From JAAYJS01 sp964346185 (GTDB taxonomy: Bacteria > Bacillota > Clostridia > Eubacteriales > Eubacteriaceae), in assembly GCA_964346185.1 (NCBI GenBank), contig CAYFTR010000014.1, positions 1 through 42,749 of the forward strand: a stretch of 42,749 nt of DNA, given 5' to 3'. This document shows positions 26,701 through 33,787 of this stretch, piece by piece; the first letter of the stretch is position 1; every line of letters begins with the position of its first letter. The notes below the pieces were generated by a model, which was not told the DNA's origin, searched no databases, and worked only from the letters and a program-made list of their open reading frames with translations. Made by a program: the position numbers and the translations under genes.

Positions 26701-27244
26701 CGGATTGCAATCTTTTTTCGAAACGGAGAGTGCCACGCCCATGGTGCAGGGAAACATCAACCACTACTTTCTTCAAACGGTTCATGCAGCAAGCTTACAC
26801 ACAGATACCCTTGAAGAACAACTAAAGACCCTAAAAGATGAAATGATCGGTCGGGAGCAATTAACGGCGGAAGAAGCCCGATGGATTAATATTTCTAACA
26901 TTGCCGCATTTTTTAAAACGGAAGTGGGGTCCCGTTACAGAAAGGCCCATGTTGTAAAAAAAGAATGGTCTTTTAACTTAATGCTTAAGGGGTCGGAGAT
27001 CGACAAAACCTACAGTCAGGAAGAGATCATGGTGCAGGGTGTTATCGACGCTTGTTTTTTAGAAAACGGGCAATGGATTCTTTTAGACTTTAAAACTGAC
27101 CGTTCTTTTGATACGGAGCGGCTGGAAAACTATCAAAAACAATTAAATTTTTATGCAAATGCTTTAGAAAAATTAACACCCTATACAGTTGCCGAAGGGT
27201 ATTTATGTTTAATCAACTTACAAAGAAATGAAAAAATCCGCTAA
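23774..27244 (+). CDS. addA: ATP-dependent helicase/nuclease subunit A
   Basis: A 1156-aa UvrD/Rep-type helicase with a C-terminal RecB-family nuclease, partner of AddB. Helicase motifs in order: Walker A SAAAGSGKTALL (21-32), motif Ia LTFTRSAA, Walker B FIDEYQDTN, motif III MVGDIKQSIYRFR, motif IV/V ITLSRNFRS and TVHKSKGLEFPVVF, motif VI LLYVAMTRAEEKL. Nuclease motif GVIDACFL...ILLDFKTDR lies near residue 1100. The ATG overlaps the addB stop by 4 nt, so the two are translated together. Length is a little shorter than Bacillus AddA but all motifs are intact. Confidence 0.96.
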   Translation: MNWTSEQLKAIEVDRANVLVSAAAGSGKTALLIERLVRLILQKKAGVDELLVLTFTRSAAGEVKERLRKALQKALRNSKDKAYLQKQMALLPSASISTIHAFCSKIVRNYFQEAEIDPAFTIGNEAALNILYEESMEEMFEAHYLKAEGSPNSPFTRLVDRYSGNRDDKGLALEVDRLYRFLSTLPDPHTWCEAALKAMDGSNDISDTPFGEVLRKDAKLAFVTAASYYAGAQTLLTQHPDDAYAKIQLLIEEETSQTEKILKQIEDKEVSFLNEEMTFKNFPRRTKAMDETVHGELKILREKAKTFIRDFYAVYNANLQTALQQQSEMQTDMATLVNLCFEVKDIYRQKKSEKGYLDFNDLEAYSLKILRNPIVADEIRQSFAYIFIDEYQDTNQIQESILSAVAREDNYYMVGDIKQSIYRFRRADPTIFANKYRHFPKEAGSVNRLITLSRNFRSAPSVIHGVNDIFSEVMSENLGGIPYDADAMLYPGRESLRESEPIRFRLLDAQKVQEGTRYTGDEIEAHYIADRILDLVNTPQARPFNEKPAPYRYRDIAVLMRSAKNQAPVYDRVFKEKGIPVYYDGGESYYETSEVRVMLNLLTAIDNRQRDLPVIAVMLAPFGGFTSEEVAMIRQEEPTLGFVEACKKIREEGKHSLSKKLNQLEATLSSYREKSRMLKLSDFIWYLYLETGYYDFAGAMPGGEQRQANLRFLLEQAEAYQQTYLRGMFNFVQFVEKMKKRNQSVVGPQTLNEGDDVVRIMTVHKSKGLEFPVVFIAGMGKRFNPQSERGDIILHPELGFCPKYIDWHQRIKAPTVMYNVAKQQLQNENTAEEARLLYVAMTRAEEKLEMVGCYKNLEKVMDGFSDAYSQGDLIRSSSYGEWVMRLCLGAPLEKQSASEKRIIIDNTPYTLSKSGGSSKITEVVAREDKNVTAEINRRLNFTYPVDVGKKLPLKMGVTALNRLGETADNQETTSLDGLQSFFETESATPMVQGNINHYFLQTVHAASLHTDTLEEQLKTLKDEMIGREQLTAEEARWINISNIAAFFKTEVGSRYRKAHVVKKEWSFNLMLKGSEIDKTYSQEEIMVQGVIDACFLENGQWILLDFKTDRSFDTERLENYQKQLNFYANALEKLTPYTVAEGYLCLINLQRNEKIR

Positions 27245-27311
27245 AACTTAAATTAACCTTAATAAAAGATAGAGAAAAACGAAACATCTCCCCGGAAATA
27301 AAGGTGAAAAC

Positions 27312-27360
27312 TTACATGTAAAAGTTTACAAACATGTAAAAAAGATAAAATATTACATGT
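27312..27360 (+). repeat. Three ACATGT repeats upstream of the veg promoter
   Basis: ACATGT occurs at 27314-27319 (within the palindrome TTACATGTAA), 27332-27337 (ACATGTAAAA) and 27355-27360, the last ending on the first base of the -35 box. Starts are 18 and 23 nt apart. They may be operator half-sites or an UP-like element; no regulator is identified. Confidence 0.5.
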
Positions 27361-27388
27361 TGACAGAGATATTCTTCCTTGCTATAAT
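27360..27388 (+). promoter_or_regulatory. Consensus sigma-A promoter of veg
   Basis: TTGACA (27360-27365) and TATAAT (27383-27388) match the full consensus with a 17-nt spacer, preceded by A/T-rich DNA that could act as an UP element. The Bacillus subtilis veg promoter is also known as one of the strongest of its kind. Confidence 0.9.
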
Positions 27389-27462
27389 GGTTAACTTTAC
27401 GTGATGCCCCAATCTATGGTACAATAGGCGTGGTGAATTGTATATTAGAGAGGTGTATTGAC

Positions 27463-27720
27463 ATGCAAAAGCAAAGAGCGACGATTATGGACGTCAAACG
27501 ACAGGTAGAAAATTGTATCGGTCGTACGGTCGTATTGGAAGCCCATAAAAGCAAAAAGAAAATGTTTCAAAAAGTCGGTGTCATCGAAGAAGTGTATCCG
27601 AGTATTTTTACAATTTATGTAAAAGACGATGAAGAAAAGCCCGCACAACGTTTTTCGTTTTCTTATTCGGATGTCTTAACACGAACGGTAAAGTTGGCAC
27701 TTATCAGAGAAAAAAATTAA
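27463..27720 (+). CDS. veg: Veg family protein
   Basis: An 85-aa protein of the Veg family; in Bacillus subtilis Veg promotes biofilm formation through the SinR pathway, but its role in Clostridia is not settled. The full-length match is clear: the start MQKQRATIMDVKRQVE, GRTVVLEAHKSKKK in the middle and FSFSYSDVLTRTVKL near the end, with no domain missing. I start at the ATG at 27463 (GAGAGG upstream), giving the usual Veg length. It is monocistronic between a consensus promoter and a terminator. Confidence 0.93.
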   Translation: MQKQRATIMDVKRQVENCIGRTVVLEAHKSKKKMFQKVGVIEEVYPSIFTIYVKDDEEKPAQRFSFSYSDVLTRTVKLALIREKN

Positions 27721-27724
27721 AGAG

Positions 27725-27747
27725 AGGCTCTCAGGAGCCTTTTTTTA
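27725..27747 (+). terminator. Terminator of veg
   Basis: AGGCTC (27725-27730) pairs with GAGCCT (27735-27740), 4-nt loop, then seven T, directly after the veg stop. Confidence 0.88.
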
Positions 27748-27801
27748 TTTGGAGACGGTTGTTTTAAATATCTAAGACAAAGCTTAAAACCTTGACCTGC
27801 A

Positions 27802-27830
27802 TTGATTATATACGTCCCTTAAGGTAAAAT
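27802..27830 (+). promoter_or_regulatory. Promoter of the ornithine carbamoyltransferase gene
   Basis: TTGATT (27802-27807) and TAAAAT (27825-27830) with a 17-nt spacer, 29 nt before the start codon. No ARG-box palindrome is recognisable. Confidence 0.6.
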
Positions 27831-27859
27831 AATAACAGAACCAAACGTGGAGTAAAAAT

Positions 27860-28891
27860 ATGAAAAACCCGATAACATTAAAAGGCAAGAGCTTTTTAAC
27901 ACTATTAGACTACACCCCTCAAGAAATCGCCTATCTGTTGGATTATGCACAGGCTTTAAAAGAAAAGAAAAAAGCGGGCATACAAGGCAAGCTTTTAAGC
28001 GGTAAAAATATCGTTTTAATTTTTGAAAAAACATCCACCCGTACCCGCTGTGCCTTTGAAGTAGCAGCCTACGACGAAGGTGCCAACATTACTTATTTAA
28101 ATAACAGTCAAATGGGAAAAAAAGAATCCGTCGAAGATACGGCAAAGGTGTTGGGGCGTTTTTATGACGGTATCGAGTTTAGAGGTTATCAACAGACAAC
28201 GGTCGAAGCGTTGGCAAAATATTCAGGCGTGCCGGTATTTAACGGTTTAACGGATCGATATCACCCGACGCAAATATTAGCGGACTTTTTAACAATTCGA
28301 GAACATTTCGGTCAATTGCAAGGTTTGCGCCTGGCTTATGTGGGCGATGCCAGAAACAACATGGGCAACTCTTTAATGATCGGTTGTGCGAAAATGGGCA
28401 TGCATTTTGTTGCCGTCGCGCCGCCTTCCCTTCGACCGGATGAAAACTTGCAACTTGAAATGGAGAACCTGGCAAAAGAAACCGGTGGCAGTATCACCTT
28501 ATCCGAAGACCCTTTAGCAGGGGTTTCAGGTGCAGATATTCTGTACACCGACGTTTGGGTGTCCATGGGTGAGGAAGATCAGATGGAAGAACGGATAAAA
28601 TTGCTGCGTCCCTATCAGGTAAACCGCACCATGGTAGAGGCGACAGGCAATCCCGACGTGATATTTTTACATTGTTTGCCGGCTTTCCACGATACCCATA
28701 CGGCGGTATCCCGGGAGGTGTGCGAAAAATACGGCCTCAAAGAGATGGAAGTCAGCGACGAAGTATTCAGAAGTGAAAGATCTAAAGTTTTTGACGAAGC
28801 GGAAAATCGTATGCACACAATTAAAGCGGTGATGTGTGCGTTGTTGACGGAGAACCGTATGAACGACGACGGCTCCATAAAGGTGGTGTAA
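27860..28891 (+). CDS. argF: Ornithine carbamoyltransferase
   Basis: A 343-aa enzyme forming citrulline from ornithine and carbamoyl phosphate, or the reverse. Carbamoyl-phosphate binding EKTSTRTRCAFEVAA (about 54-68), HPTQILADFLT (about 134-144), ornithine-side segments DVWVSMGEE and HCLPAFHD (catalytic Cys) are intact. The FEVAAYDEGANITYL and KESVEDTAKVLGRFYDGIEFRG segments resemble catabolic ArcB-type enzymes as much as anabolic ArgF, and no arg or arc neighbours decide between them, so direction of use is open. GTGGAG precedes the ATG; the next gene begins 1 nt after its stop. Confidence 0.93.
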   Translation: MKNPITLKGKSFLTLLDYTPQEIAYLLDYAQALKEKKKAGIQGKLLSGKNIVLIFEKTSTRTRCAFEVAAYDEGANITYLNNSQMGKKESVEDTAKVLGRFYDGIEFRGYQQTTVEALAKYSGVPVFNGLTDRYHPTQILADFLTIREHFGQLQGLRLAYVGDARNNMGNSLMIGCAKMGMHFVAVAPPSLRPDENLQLEMENLAKETGGSITLSEDPLAGVSGADILYTDVWVSMGEEDQMEERIKLLRPYQVNRTMVEATGNPDVIFLHCLPAFHDTHTAVSREVCEKYGLKEMEVSDEVFRSERSKVFDEAENRMHTIKAVMCALLTENRMNDDGSIKVV

Positions 28892-28892
28892 A

Positions 28893-30401
28893 ATGCTTAA
28901 ACAACGTAACCCCATGCAATTGGAAGATTTTTTAAAACTGCAAAACGGATCCGACATACGCGGTGTCGCCATGGAGGGCATTGCCGGAGAAGAGGTCAAC
29001 CTGACCCAGGACAGTGCCATGAAAATCGGCTATACTTTTGCGGAATGGTTGATGGAACGCACCGGAAAAAAACGTGTTAAAATTGCGGTCGGTCGCGACA
29101 GTCGCCTAACCGGAGAGTACCTGGCACAGGCGGTCACTGTGGGACTTGTCAGCAAAGGAACCGTTGTGTTCGACTGCGGTATCGCAACAACCCCCGCTAT
29201 GTTTATGACCACTATGGACCGCGACATGGACTGCGACGGTGCCATTATGGTAACGGCAAGCCACTTACCTTTTAACCGCAACGGGATGAAGTTTTTTACC
29301 AAAGACGGTGGTCTCAACAAAAAAGGAATTCGCGAAATTTTGGAATTGGCCTACGGGGTGGAAACCACCTTTACCCTCGGAGGGCAATGCAACCGAATCG
29401 ACTATATAGAAGCCTATGCCGGCGGTATTGTGGCAACCGTTCGCAGCAAAACCGGAGAAAAATACCCCTTAAAAGGTGCACACATCGTATTGGATGCAGG
29501 TAACGGTGCCGGCGGTTTTTTTGAAGAAATGGTATTGAAACCTCTGGGAGCGGACACAACGGGGTCTCAGTTTTTAGAACCCGACGGACGTTTTCCCAAC
29601 CATGTGCCCAACCCCGAGGACAGTCAGGCGGTGGATGCCATCACTCGGGCGGTGTTGGACAACAAGGCGGATATGGGTATCATTTTTGATACCGATGTGG
29701 ACAGAGCCGCCATTATCGACGAAAAAGGGAATCCGATCAACCGTAATCGCTTTATTGCTTTTATTTCAAAGATTGTTTTGGAAAATTATCCGGGAACCTG
29801 CATCGTGACGGACTCCATTACCTCTACGGGTTTAACCGAATATATCGAAGCCTTGGGCGGAAAACACCATCGGTTTAAACGAGGTTACCGCAATGTTATC
29901 GATGAAGCCGTTCGCTTAAACGAAGCGGGTATCGAAACTCACCTGGCGATGGAAACCAGCGGTCACGGTGCCATTAAAGAAAATTACTTTTTAGATGACG
30001 GCAGCTATCTGGTGACTCTGGCACTTATTCGTTATGCACAATTAAGTAAGGAAGGTGGCAAACTTTCCGATGTGTTGGCGGACCTTAAAGAACCGGCGGA
30101 AGAAAAAGAAGTACGTCTTCGTGTAACCGCCGAGGATTTTAAAGGTTACGGTGAGCGGGTGTTGGACGCCTTTTCCGACTTTATCGACAAACAGGAGGGC
30201 GCAACACGAGTCGAGCCGAATTATGAAGGCATTCGTGTGGACTGGGATAAAAACAACGGTGACGGCTGGTGTTTGTTGCGCCTATCCCTACACGATCCGC
30301 TCCTGCCGCTGAATATCGAAAGCGATACTGTCGGCGGTGTTGCCGTTATTGAAAACAACTTAAAAAAGTTTTTCGAACAATGGGATCAATTAATTTATTA
30401 A
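28893..30401 (+). CDS. Phosphohexomutase (phosphomannomutase/phosphoglucomutase family)
   Basis: A 502-aa alpha-D-phosphohexomutase that interconverts hexose 1- and 6-phosphates. The N-terminal GSDIRGVA, the phosphoserine loop VTASHLPFNRNGMKFF (about residues 125-140), the metal-binding DTDVDRAAIID (about 268-278), the sugar-binding METSGHGAIKENYFLDDG and the phosphate-binding C-terminal region are recognisable. It belongs to the ManB/PgcA-like branch; substrate preference (Man, Glc or GlcN phosphate) cannot be read. The start is 1 nt after the argF stop; an internal ATG at codon 8 is a weaker option. A strong terminator follows the stop at once. Confidence 0.88.
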   Translation: MLKQRNPMQLEDFLKLQNGSDIRGVAMEGIAGEEVNLTQDSAMKIGYTFAEWLMERTGKKRVKIAVGRDSRLTGEYLAQAVTVGLVSKGTVVFDCGIATTPAMFMTTMDRDMDCDGAIMVTASHLPFNRNGMKFFTKDGGLNKKGIREILELAYGVETTFTLGGQCNRIDYIEAYAGGIVATVRSKTGEKYPLKGAHIVLDAGNGAGGFFEEMVLKPLGADTTGSQFLEPDGRFPNHVPNPEDSQAVDAITRAVLDNKADMGIIFDTDVDRAAIIDEKGNPINRNRFIAFISKIVLENYPGTCIVTDSITSTGLTEYIEALGGKHHRFKRGYRNVIDEAVRLNEAGIETHLAMETSGHGAIKENYFLDDGSYLVTLALIRYAQLSKEGGKLSDVLADLKEPAEEKEVRLRVTAEDFKGYGERVLDAFSDFIDKQEGATRVEPNYEGIRVDWDKNNGDGWCLLRLSLHDPLLPLNIESDTVGGVAVIENNLKKFFEQWDQLIY

Positions 30402-30440
30402 AAAAGAACCGCGGTTGTTAGATACAATCGCGGTTCTTTT
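30402..30440. terminator. Bidirectional terminator between convergent genes
   Basis: 17-nt arms (30402-30418 and 30424-30440) pair with a single G-U, loop of 5 nt; A-run on the left and T-run on the right make it usable from both strands, ending the phosphohexomutase and proA transcripts. Confidence 0.9.
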
Positions 30441-30452
30441 AGGTTAAACGGG

Positions 30453-31748
30453 CTATTTATTGTTTAACGGTCGATGTGTAAAGGATTTGCTGCCCTCGGC
30501 ATAAGGGGCAACCGTGTCTCCGTGTCCGATCAACCGATATTTGTAAGAGATCAGACCGTCCAGACCGACGGGACCTCTGGCATGAATTTTAGACGTACTG
30601 ATGCCGACTTCGGCACCAAAGCCGAAACGAAAACCGTCGCTGAAACGGGTAGAGCAATTGACAAATACACAGGCGGAATCCACCAAAGCCAAAAAGGTTT
30701 GTTGTGCCTGTTCGTTTTCAGTGACAATGGCATCGGTATGGCCGGAACCGTAGGTATTAATGTGTTCGATGGCTTCTTCCAAGCTGTCCACGACCTTAAC
30801 GGATAAAATTAAATCGAGGTATTCGGTTTTAAAATCCGCTTCCGTTACAGCTTGTGCAGGGACAATGTCGCAGACGGTTTTGTCGCCCCGTACATCGACA
30901 CCCTTATTTTTGAGTTGATTAAAGGCTTCGGGTAAAAAATGTTTTGCGACGTCTCGATGAACCAGCAAAGTTTCCAAGGTGTTGCAGGCGGCAATGTACT
31001 GGGTTTTTGAATCTACCGTAATGTTCAGTGCCTGTTGGAGGTCGGCCTCCTTATCAATATACAGGTGACAAATACCGTCGGAATGTCCCATGACCGGTAT
31101 GTTGGAATGATCCATAATGTGTTTGACAAAAGCGTTGGATCCTCTGGGTATAATTAAGTCGATATAATCGGACAAGGTGAGCATATCCGTCACCTCATCT
31201 CTGGATTCCATGTTTTGAATCCACCCTCGGGGGATGCCCGCCTGTTCCGAAGCCTCCGCAATAACCTCGTAGAGAATGCGGTTGGTTTCCAATGCCTCCC
31301 GACCGCCTTTCAATAAAACGGCATTGCCGCTTTTTAAGCAAAGTGTGGCAATTTGAACAAAGGCATCGGGACGGGACTCAAAAATAACGCCGATCACGCC
31401 GATGGGGCAGGTGACCCGGTACAAGTTAAGCCCTTCGTCCAATTCGGTTGCCAAAGTAATATGACCGACAGGATCCGGTAAGGCGATCAGCGAATGGATA
31501 CCGTCAATAATATTACTTATTTCGGCAACATCAAAGGTTAAACGACTGAGCAGAGGCGCAGCCAGCCGCTCCGCTTGTGAGCGTGTAATGTCGCGACGGT
31601 TTGCCTGCGCAATTTCTTCCTTGCGGGTCTCCAAAGCATCGGCGATGGCTTTTAAAGCATTGTCGCGTTTGGATGTTGTTAAAGCGGAAAGGGTAATGGC
31701 CGCTTTTTTCGCGGCTATGGCTTTTTCCTGCATTGTAAAATCGGACAT
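30453..31748 (-). CDS. proA: Glutamate-5-semialdehyde dehydrogenase
   Basis: A 431-aa NADPH-dependent gamma-glutamyl phosphate reductase, second step of proline synthesis. Typical segments: PLGVIGVIFESRPD-like CPIGVIGVIFESRPDA (about 115-130), LKGGREALETNR, IIPRGSNAF, the catalytic Cys in YIAACNTLETLLVHRD (about residue 255) and the C-terminal HARGPVGLDGL. AAGGAGG precedes the ATG. proB and proC are not in the window, which is unusual since proBA is normally an operon. It follows rlmH by 41 nt and probably shares its transcript. Confidence 0.96.
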   Translation of the reverse strand: MSDFTMQEKAIAAKKAAITLSALTTSKRDNALKAIADALETRKEEIAQANRRDITRSQAERLAAPLLSRLTFDVAEISNIIDGIHSLIALPDPVGHITLATELDEGLNLYRVTCPIGVIGVIFESRPDAFVQIATLCLKSGNAVLLKGGREALETNRILYEVIAEASEQAGIPRGWIQNMESRDEVTDMLTLSDYIDLIIPRGSNAFVKHIMDHSNIPVMGHSDGICHLYIDKEADLQQALNITVDSKTQYIAACNTLETLLVHRDVAKHFLPEAFNQLKNKGVDVRGDKTVCDIVPAQAVTEADFKTEYLDLILSVKVVDSLEEAIEHINTYGSGHTDAIVTENEQAQQTFLALVDSACVFVNCSTRFSDGFRFGFGAEVGISTSKIHARGPVGLDGLISYKYRLIGHGDTVAPYAEGSKSFTHRPLNNK

Positions 31749-31789
31749 GGAATTCCTCCTTAAAAGTGAATGTCGGTGTGTGTTTTTTA

Positions 31790-32254
31790 CTATTTGTGGT
31801 AAGTTTCACCTTTGTTAATTTTAAAAGCACGATAAATTTGTTCCAACAGTATAATACGAAACAATTGATGGGGAAAAGTCATTGGAGAGAAACTCACAGA
31901 CCATTGTGCCCGTTTTAAAACAGCACCGGACAAACCATTGGATCCGCCGATAATAAAGCAAAGTCGGGATTGTCCCGCCAGTTGATAGGCGGCAAGCCGC
32001 TCGGCAAAAGCAACAGAGTCCGACATTTGCCCCTGGGGGTCCAGGGTAATGACCACATCCCTCGGGTTGATTTTGGATAAAATACGTTCGCCTTCAATCG
32101 TTTTGGATTTTTCGGCGGCATCGTTGTCTTTTTCGTCTTTAATTTCAATTAAGTGAAAACGACAATAAGCCGAAAGCCGCTTGGCGTACTCCTTGTAGGC
32201 GGCTTGAAGATAGGTTTCTTTTAATTTGCCGACGGCAATTAATGTAATGTGCAT
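31790..32254 (-). CDS. rlmH: 23S rRNA (pseudouridine1915-N3)-methyltransferase
   Basis: A 154-aa SPOUT-class methyltransferase acting on helix 69 of 23S rRNA in the assembled ribosome. The whole length matches: MHITLIAVGKLKETY at the start, LDPQGQMSDSVAFAERL, the knot motif FIIGGSNGL and the C-terminal MTFPHQLFRIILLEQIYRAF ending in ETYHK. Its start codon follows the stop of the 39-aa membrane protein without a gap (TAAATG), so the two are translationally coupled; no other ribosome site is needed or seen. Complete and unremarkable otherwise. Confidence 0.96.
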   Translation of the reverse strand: MHITLIAVGKLKETYLQAAYKEYAKRLSAYCRFHLIEIKDEKDNDAAEKSKTIEGERILSKINPRDVVITLDPQGQMSDSVAFAERLAAYQLAGQSRLCFIIGGSNGLSGAVLKRAQWSVSFSPMTFPHQLFRIILLEQIYRAFKINKGETYHK

Positions 32255-32374
32255 TTAATAGATAAGAGAAAAGCCGTAAGTGGCAATTAATGAAATAACC
32301 ATAACGGCGGCAACAATCAGTGCCGCGATACGATGGTGTTTTTTTATACGGTCGGGTTGATGTTGTTTACGCAT
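32255..32374 (-). CDS. 39-aa single-pass membrane protein
   Basis: A short ORF of 39 codons I do not recognise. It begins with a basic segment (MRKQHQPDRIKKHH) followed by about 23 hydrophobic residues (from IAALIVAAVMV to the end), so it should insert with the positive N terminus inside. Support for it being real: an AAAGGA site about 7 nt upstream, overlap of its ATG with the last codons of the yjbQ-like gene (8 nt), and a stop codon that touches the rlmH ATG. The gap between its neighbours is filled exactly. Function unknown. Confidence 0.7.
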   Translation of the reverse strand: MRKQHQPDRIKKHHRIAALIVAAVMVISLIATYGFSLIY

Positions 32375-32912
32375 TGTTACTTTCCTTTTGTTTGTTTAAA
32401 TATTCTTGACGCATTTCTTCAATAATACGTTGTTCTTCCGCCTTTTGGTGTTTAACCTTATCCCCTTCCGCTTGGTGAAAGTCGGAAAGTGTTGTACCGG
32501 CTTCGGCGGTTTCGCTTTTTTCGCCGATGGCATTTAAAAATATGTGGCGATCGGTTGCGGGTCCGGCGAATTCAACAAAATAAGCACGTTGGTATTTGCC
32601 GAGAGCCAATTGCCCGTCACATATTATCAAAGACAAGTTTTTGCCGGCGATACTGGCCTTGACGGACTGGGTGTTTTTGCCCGTAAATTGCATACCGTTG
32701 TACTTGGGTAGCAAATGGTTGAGTTTTTCCAAGTAATCCCTAGGGACATCGGGCGTTATCGGGCTTAAAACGGTAAGAGCCGTACAGTCTTCGGGGGTGT
32801 GTACGGTCAGTAGACCCGTTACTAATTGCGTTTGATCGATATAGTTTTGTATGACATCGGTGATGTCGATACATTCTTCGTGGCGTGTTTTCGGTATCGT
32901 TAGAATGATCAT
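32367..32912 (-). CDS. YjbQ (UPF0047) family protein, divergent
   Basis: A 181-aa protein whose first 130 residues follow the YjbQ/UPF0047 fold (some members have thiamine-phosphate-synthase-like activity in vitro). Seen: CIDITDVIQNYI, GLLTVHTPEDCTAL with His38, PRDYLEKLNHLLPKY, VKASIAGKNLSL, DGQLALGKYQRAYFVEFAGP. Two family positions differ: the His of the usual AHxK segment is missing (here QSVKAS), and the usual EFDGP is EFAGP. A charged helical tail of about 45 residues (AEEQRIIEEMRQEYLNKQ) is extra. It is the first gene of the yjbQ-like/39-aa/rlmH/proA cluster, with AAGGAG upstream. Probably not a standard active enzyme (inference). Confidence 0.78.
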   Translation of the reverse strand: MIILTIPKTRHEECIDITDVIQNYIDQTQLVTGLLTVHTPEDCTALTVLSPITPDVPRDYLEKLNHLLPKYNGMQFTGKNTQSVKASIAGKNLSLIICDGQLALGKYQRAYFVEFAGPATDRHIFLNAIGEKSETAEAGTTLSDFHQAEGDKVKHQKAEEQRIIEEMRQEYLNKQKESNNA

Positions 32913-32938
32913 GGCCGCTCCTTCGTGTTATATGTACG

Positions 32939-32967
32939 ATACTAGCTTAAAAACACTGTAAATACAA
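32939..32967 (-). promoter_or_regulatory. Promoter of the yjbQ-like/rlmH/proA cluster
   Basis: Minus-strand TTGTAT (32967-32962) and TAGTAT (32944-32939) with a 17-nt spacer, 27 nt before the first start codon. Confidence 0.65.
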
Positions 32968-33016
32968 GCCAATAGGCGTTAAAATGTAAAAACTGTAAGA
33001 ATATTTAGAAAAGAGC

Positions 33017-33045
33017 TTGTCAAGCGTCTAAATATGTAGTATGAT
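33017..33045 (+). promoter_or_regulatory. Promoter of the tRNA-Pro gene
   Basis: TTGTCA (33017-33022) and TATGAT (33040-33045) with a 17-nt spacer, 15 nt before the mature tRNA 5' end. Confidence 0.7.
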
Positions 33046-33059
33046 AGCTAAGTGCTTGT

Positions 33060-33136
33060 CGGGGTGTGGCTCAGTTTGGTAGAGCGCATGGTTCGGGACC
33101 ATGAGGCCGGAGGTTCAAATCCTCTCACTCCGACCA
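33060..33136 (+). tRNA. tRNA-Pro (anticodon CGG)
   Basis: A complete 77-nt cloverleaf with encoded CCA. The acceptor stem CGGGGTG pairs with CACTCCG (one G-U), the discriminator is A, the anticodon stem is CATGG/CCATG with loop TTCGGGA, placing CGG at positions 34-36, which reads CCG proline codons. The T-arm shows GGTTCAAATCC. It stands alone with its own promoter and terminator. Confidence 0.96.
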
Positions 33137-33148
33137 TTTTAAGAATTA

Positions 33149-33172
33149 AACGCGGCGATCGCGTTTTTTTTT
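33149..33172 (+). terminator. Terminator of the tRNA-Pro gene
   Basis: AACGCG (33149-33154) pairs with CGCGTT (33160-33165), 5-nt loop, followed by a long T-run to 33172. Confidence 0.85.
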
Positions 33173-33194
33173 GTCAATGACTCGGGAGGCTCAT

Positions 33195-33761
33195 ATGAAA
33201 ATTTTATGTATCGGCGACTCCTTAACAAGGGGATTTGGCGTTGCGAGCAAGCGGAACTGGATTTCTTTATCTGCTGAAAAAAGCGGTATCGAAATAATAA
33301 ATCGCGGTATTCCGGGAGATACCACAGGCGGTATGTTGGCGCGTTTTAATCGGGAAATTGCCGAATTCGCGCCGAATACCCTTATGTTGATGGGCGGTTT
33401 GAATGATTTTTTCGCCGGCTGCCCCGTGGGTGTCGCTCAAGCCAATATAATGGCGATGGTTCATCAGGGTGTGGCGGCAGGCTTACGCGTATGGATCGGC
33501 AAGCCGCCGATTTGCGATTTTTCAAATTTTCGTAAGGACTGGGCGGTTTTAATTAATCACGAAGTGAGAAAAAACATCGTCGCCTATCAGGAATGGCTGG
33601 ACGTTTTCAGTGACGTTTTTAAAATTCCGATGATAGATTTTAACGAAAGTTTTCGTAAAGAAAATTTCAACCCGTCTTTATATTTGGACGGTATCCACCC
33701 TTCGCAAAAAGGGCATCGCATGATGGCGGATGCCTTTGTAGCATACATTGATCGATATTAA
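33195..33761 (+). CDS. SGNH/GDSL-family hydrolase
   Basis: A 188-aa esterase/lipase-like hydrolase of the SGNH superfamily, cytoplasmic because no signal peptide is present. The four family blocks are in place: block I CIGDSLTRGFG with the nucleophilic Ser, block II Gly in NRGIPGDTTGGM, block III GGLNDFF (GxND), and block V DGIHPSQKGH with catalytic Asp and His. The GKPP in the middle is usual for the YxiM/TesA-like small members. Substrate unknown. GGGAGG lies before the ATG at 33195. It sits 27 nt before the lipoate ligase gene and is probably co-transcribed. Confidence 0.9.
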   Translation: MKILCIGDSLTRGFGVASKRNWISLSAEKSGIEIINRGIPGDTTGGMLARFNREIAEFAPNTLMLMGGLNDFFAGCPVGVAQANIMAMVHQGVAAGLRVWIGKPPICDFSNFRKDWAVLINHEVRKNIVAYQEWLDVFSDVFKIPMIDFNESFRKENFNPSLYLDGIHPSQKGHRMMADAFVAYIDRY

Positions 33762-33787
33762 AAATATTAAATTTGCGGGAGGCGCCT

